Assembly (NCBI RefSeq): GCF_032854445.1
Contig: NC_088295.1
Location: forward strand, 24,355,385 to 24,419,384
Length of the DNA: 64,000 nt
Direction: 5' to 3'
From: Liolophura sinensis
Lineage: Eukaryota > Mollusca > Polyplacophora > Chitonida > Chitonidae
The notes beneath the pieces were generated by a model. The model saw nothing but the letters and a program-made list of their open reading frames with translations. It was not told the origin of the DNA and made no database searches. Position numbers and translations under genes: made by a program. The number at the start of each line of letters is the position of its first letter. Positions within the stretch are counted from its first letter, which is position 1. Below are positions 60,721 through 64,000 of the stretch, piece by piece.

Positions 60721-63700
60721 GTTTCCACAAAAATAGCTCTAGCACACACAGGCGGTACAATACAGCCATATCCTATACTACGATGACACAACTATAACAC
60801 GAAATAGTTATACGAGGAAACATTCGAGATATAGTCTGTTGGAAATTGGGTTAAACAAAAGACGAAACAATTGGTGAAGGGCATGGTATATACAGCAGAA
60901 GTAAATTTAACTGCATTGTCGGTTTGTAACAGATAAGGAGTTTTTACCATTTCCTTTAGCGTTAGACGTCTTTACAGCCTGGGTTTTTGAACGATGTGAG
61001 TTCCATGGCACACTAAAACTGGCGATCGTGGAAAATCGTTCTTTATTTGGCAACATTTGCTTTGGTTTCTTGAGAATCCTTCCGTCGCCATATTCCGGGT
61101 TGAAATTTCCTCCCCGACTTTCTTTGTTACGACAGGCCAACGGAGATAAGACAGATAAGACAGCATCGACGGTTAGGGTCTGCTGGCGGTTATCTGACCG
61201 ATTGATCTTTTACAAAGCGATCAATAAAAGGACCGCAATCTGGGAAGTAATTAGCAATTTCCGTTGTAATTCATCCCCCGAGTGAAGGAACATTCTGCTT
61301 GGCAGTGCTTCTATAGTTATGACCAAGAAAAAGGTGGAAAGTTGTGTCTTGGCTGGCCCACTTTTCAGCAGTTTCTTTGTCTTTAGAACTAATATGGTTT
61401 GTAAACAACTACCAGGCCTCAGTAAACACATATACATGTACATGCTTTGGAATTCCCCTGAAACACATATAGTCTGCATTGATGCATCAGAATCCGGAAT
61501 GAAAACACACACGCAACATGGCAATTTGTACTTCCGCACCTGTGCCTTAGTTAGCACAGCGTGATTTCACGTTTCAGTCCTGCGTACATCGCGGGACCAT
61601 GTGATTTATGTAGAAACATGCCGCTTTTATGCGATTACCAAGCATTTGTAAAGGATTGTTAAACAAGCAATTCATGTTCTGTTGTCCCCGCTATGTCCAC
61701 CCATGATCAGTCCGTCTAGTCGACGTGCCGTTGTCAGGTTACATAACGGTGTTAGTCTTCAACATCCCATGATTATCCCAGAATGACAAATAATTCACGT
61801 GTAAACATTGTGTTTTGGATTCACTACAACCATCTCGCCAGACGAAATAAAAGCCTTTTTTTAAAAGTGTGAACAGGAAATATTAAGATATCACAGCATG
61901 ACTTAACAAACACATAGCGCTTTCAAAACCTGTGTTCTAAATTTTATGAGAAAAGCGCTTCAATTGTGACCTTCATGTTTTTTTTTCATAATAAACACCA
62001 TATAGCGTTCTTTTTTCTTCCTTTTAAAGATACTTTAGTGGAAAATATGTTTGTTTCAGTTCTTCAACATCTGGCCAACTATGAGTCCCCAGACTTTGGC
62101 TTTCTGGGCTTAATTTTTGCGATGTGACCTAAAGACCCTCTGCGGCTTGAGAATCCTCGAGAAAGCCTGTGTGTGTTGTTATCAAATTTGAATAAAGTAT
62201 TTATTGTCTGTGTGGGATAGGCTGATTCTAGCTTGGGGCAATAAGAGCAGAGCTTATGACAGATCGGAGTGCTCTGGACTGATCCATACATCACCCACCA
62301 GGTAATTGAATTGTTTCAACTTTCTACATTTGCTTCTCGGTGGAGCCTTTGGGGCCAACTGTGATGTAAGCTGCCTCTCTTGGAACACAGGACGATTTAT
62401 CCCACTGATTTGATGTACATATTCAACCATGGATCATCTCGGACGATGATAACTTCAGCTTACAACCGGCTGTGCCCAAGCCTACATAAAAACACCACCG
62501 CCGTATTGATGCCTAATTTTGCGACCGTTTCATCGTTCAAACTGTCACTTTATCCTCATCAAACACGAGAACATCGATGTAGATTTCTTTATAAGCACTG
62601 CATATTGTCATATTTTCAGTCCTGTATTAAGCGTGAGTATGAATAGCTGAATGGGTATATTATGGCATTGCACTCGTACACAATAACGACAAATATAACA
62701 AGAAAAATGGTAAAAGTTGGAATTTCAAACTGGACGTGTCGTCGCTCAGAAGAATGTGGGTGACATATCGTTCATAGTATTCATCGACAATATTCATTGT
62801 CCGGCAGTGCAACAGTCTGCTTGTTTTAGACAGTCGCCTATGTTCAGTTGTCTGTAAAAACAGTCATACACACTACAAAAATCGCCTTTAGTGAGTGACA
62901 CGTAACAACGTAAGCTCAACACATTGATATGTTTGAAGTTCACATTACTGCCAGGAAAATAAAGTTACTTTTTCTAATTCATAATGTCCACAAACTCGGT
63001 TTTGACGGAAAGAACGCATCAGCTCTTTTAATTTTTCAAAAAATACAGTGACATGCTGGATATGGGACAAAGTTCAACATGTTTTGACGGAGGGCGACAC
63101 CAGTTATCTAGACTACTATTGATTTTACTGTAAACCTTGTGTCTGGCTCTATCGTATTTAAAATTGTTTACACGTTTTATTATAATATAACCACAGCAAA
63201 TGACTATTATTTTATCTCGTGTATCACAGTACAGGCTGTGTTACTGTATGGAGTTCGTCCTAAGCGCATGCTGGTGCACTTATTGTAATAAAATTGATCT
63301 CCATGCACATTCCCCAGAATGCCACTTCTGGCGATCTGGCGATGCCGTTAGTCGTTCACCACCCATACAACTGGCAGCCATCGCAGTGGTGAAAAAATCT
63401 TGTACATCGGGATACAAAAAAAATACAAAAATCAAATGAACCAATCAATCAATCAATGCAAATGGATGCATTGATATGAACAAGACAACGTGTAAGCGGT
63501 TTCGCCCTTGCAAAAACATTTTGTACATATAGTCATTCTTGTATACGAATAAAATTATTGTTGCACTATAAATTATTGCATACCAATTCCAAACCGATCA
63601 GATGAACTTAAGAATGCTTTTATTAGAAAAAGAAACCTCACTACTCCATTCCACCTCATGCCCGCCCACAAAGTCGTGCATAACTAAGATATAGCTGACA

Positions 63701-63875
63701 TCTATGAGAAAAAGGCTGACTTTTTTAACGAGTCATCTTTAATGGTTGATGGATGTGAGACTAAGATGCTATTACGTTGTCTTGTTCATATCGATTTTCG
63801 ACAGCGATCATCTTTATACTTCTGAAATTTTTGCTCAATGTAGTGTCAGTTGGTGCGAGCAGGACCGCTTCTCTT

Positions 63876-64000
63876 GAATACGTTACTGATGTACGCTGAG
63901 TTTTACACTGAGCACGTTACTGATGTAACCTGATTATTACATTGAACACGTTACTGATGTGACCTGATTATTACATTGAACACGTTACTGATGTAACCTG
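63876..64000. repeat. 34-bp tandem repeat, open at the window end
   Basis: cacgttactgatgtaacctg plus attattacattgaa, 34 bp; the cgttactgatgt core starts at 63881, 63915, 63949 and 63983. The last units are almost identical and the array continues past the window. Confidence 0.95.

Larger units (their letters stand above)
52208..64000. other. Probable 5' intron of TRPC, no exon found
   Basis: The ankyrin-repeat and linker exons expected upstream of 52207 were not seen on the minus strand. The stretch holds a 26-bp minisatellite, a family A SINE fragment, a 14-bp triplicate, a poly-C run and a tandem repeat at the edge. Open frames up to 158 codons (59687-60163, minus) lack recognisable similarity. 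Confidence 0.5.

Overview
The window is animal nuclear DNA, most likely from a mollusc or another lophotrochozoan. The evidence is AT-rich sequence, GT-AG introns, three animal gene families, and many copies of tRNA-derived SINEs of a type I associate with mollusc and related lophotrochozoan genomes. I see no bacterial-style operons, rRNA genes or CRISPR arrays. The assignment to Mollusca is an inference from the repeats and needs a database search.

Layout. (1) 1-10,139, plus strand: the 3' part of a C16orf89 (UPF0764/DUF4735) homologue. Six coding exons (3,758-10,139) encode the last ~290 residues; the exon with the start codon and presumed signal peptide was not found. (2) 10,140-16,235: convergent intergenic DNA with two SINEs. 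(3) 16,236-27,235, minus strand: a complete 12-exon flavin amine oxidase (monoamine oxidase-like) gene of ~529 codons. Every splice phase agrees except one, where exon 5 is one base short in a six-T run next to its donor. Its introns hold a degenerate mariner element (intron 10), a 27-bp minisatellite (intron 6) and four SINEs. (4) 27,236-32,366: intergenic DNA with a candidate 5'-UTR/promoter for the oxidase and a SINE interrupted by a 24-G run. (5) 32,367-52,207, minus strand: the 3' 13 exons (767 residues) of a TRPC cation channel, from the end of the cytosolic N-terminal region through S1-S6, the TRP boxes, the calmodulin/IP3-receptor-binding region and the C-terminal tail. All phases agree. 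(6) 52,208-64,000: no ankyrin-repeat exons seen, so this is probably one TRPC intron of at least 11.8 kb. It carries a 26-bp minisatellite, a SINE fragment, a poly-C run and a 34-bp tandem repeat that runs off the window.

The three genes have unrelated roles: a presumed secreted protein, a membrane-anchored amine oxidase and a plasma-membrane calcium-permeable channel. I see no sign that they form one system. The oxidase and TRPC genes lie in the same orientation; C16orf89 converges on the oxidase. The main points to follow up are the single-base frame defect and the Cys-to-Ser change at the flavin-linkage site in the oxidase, a frame-preserving 39-nt candidate microexon in S2 of the channel, linear motifs in the TRPC tail, and several minisatellites and SINEs inside introns, two with clear target-site duplications.
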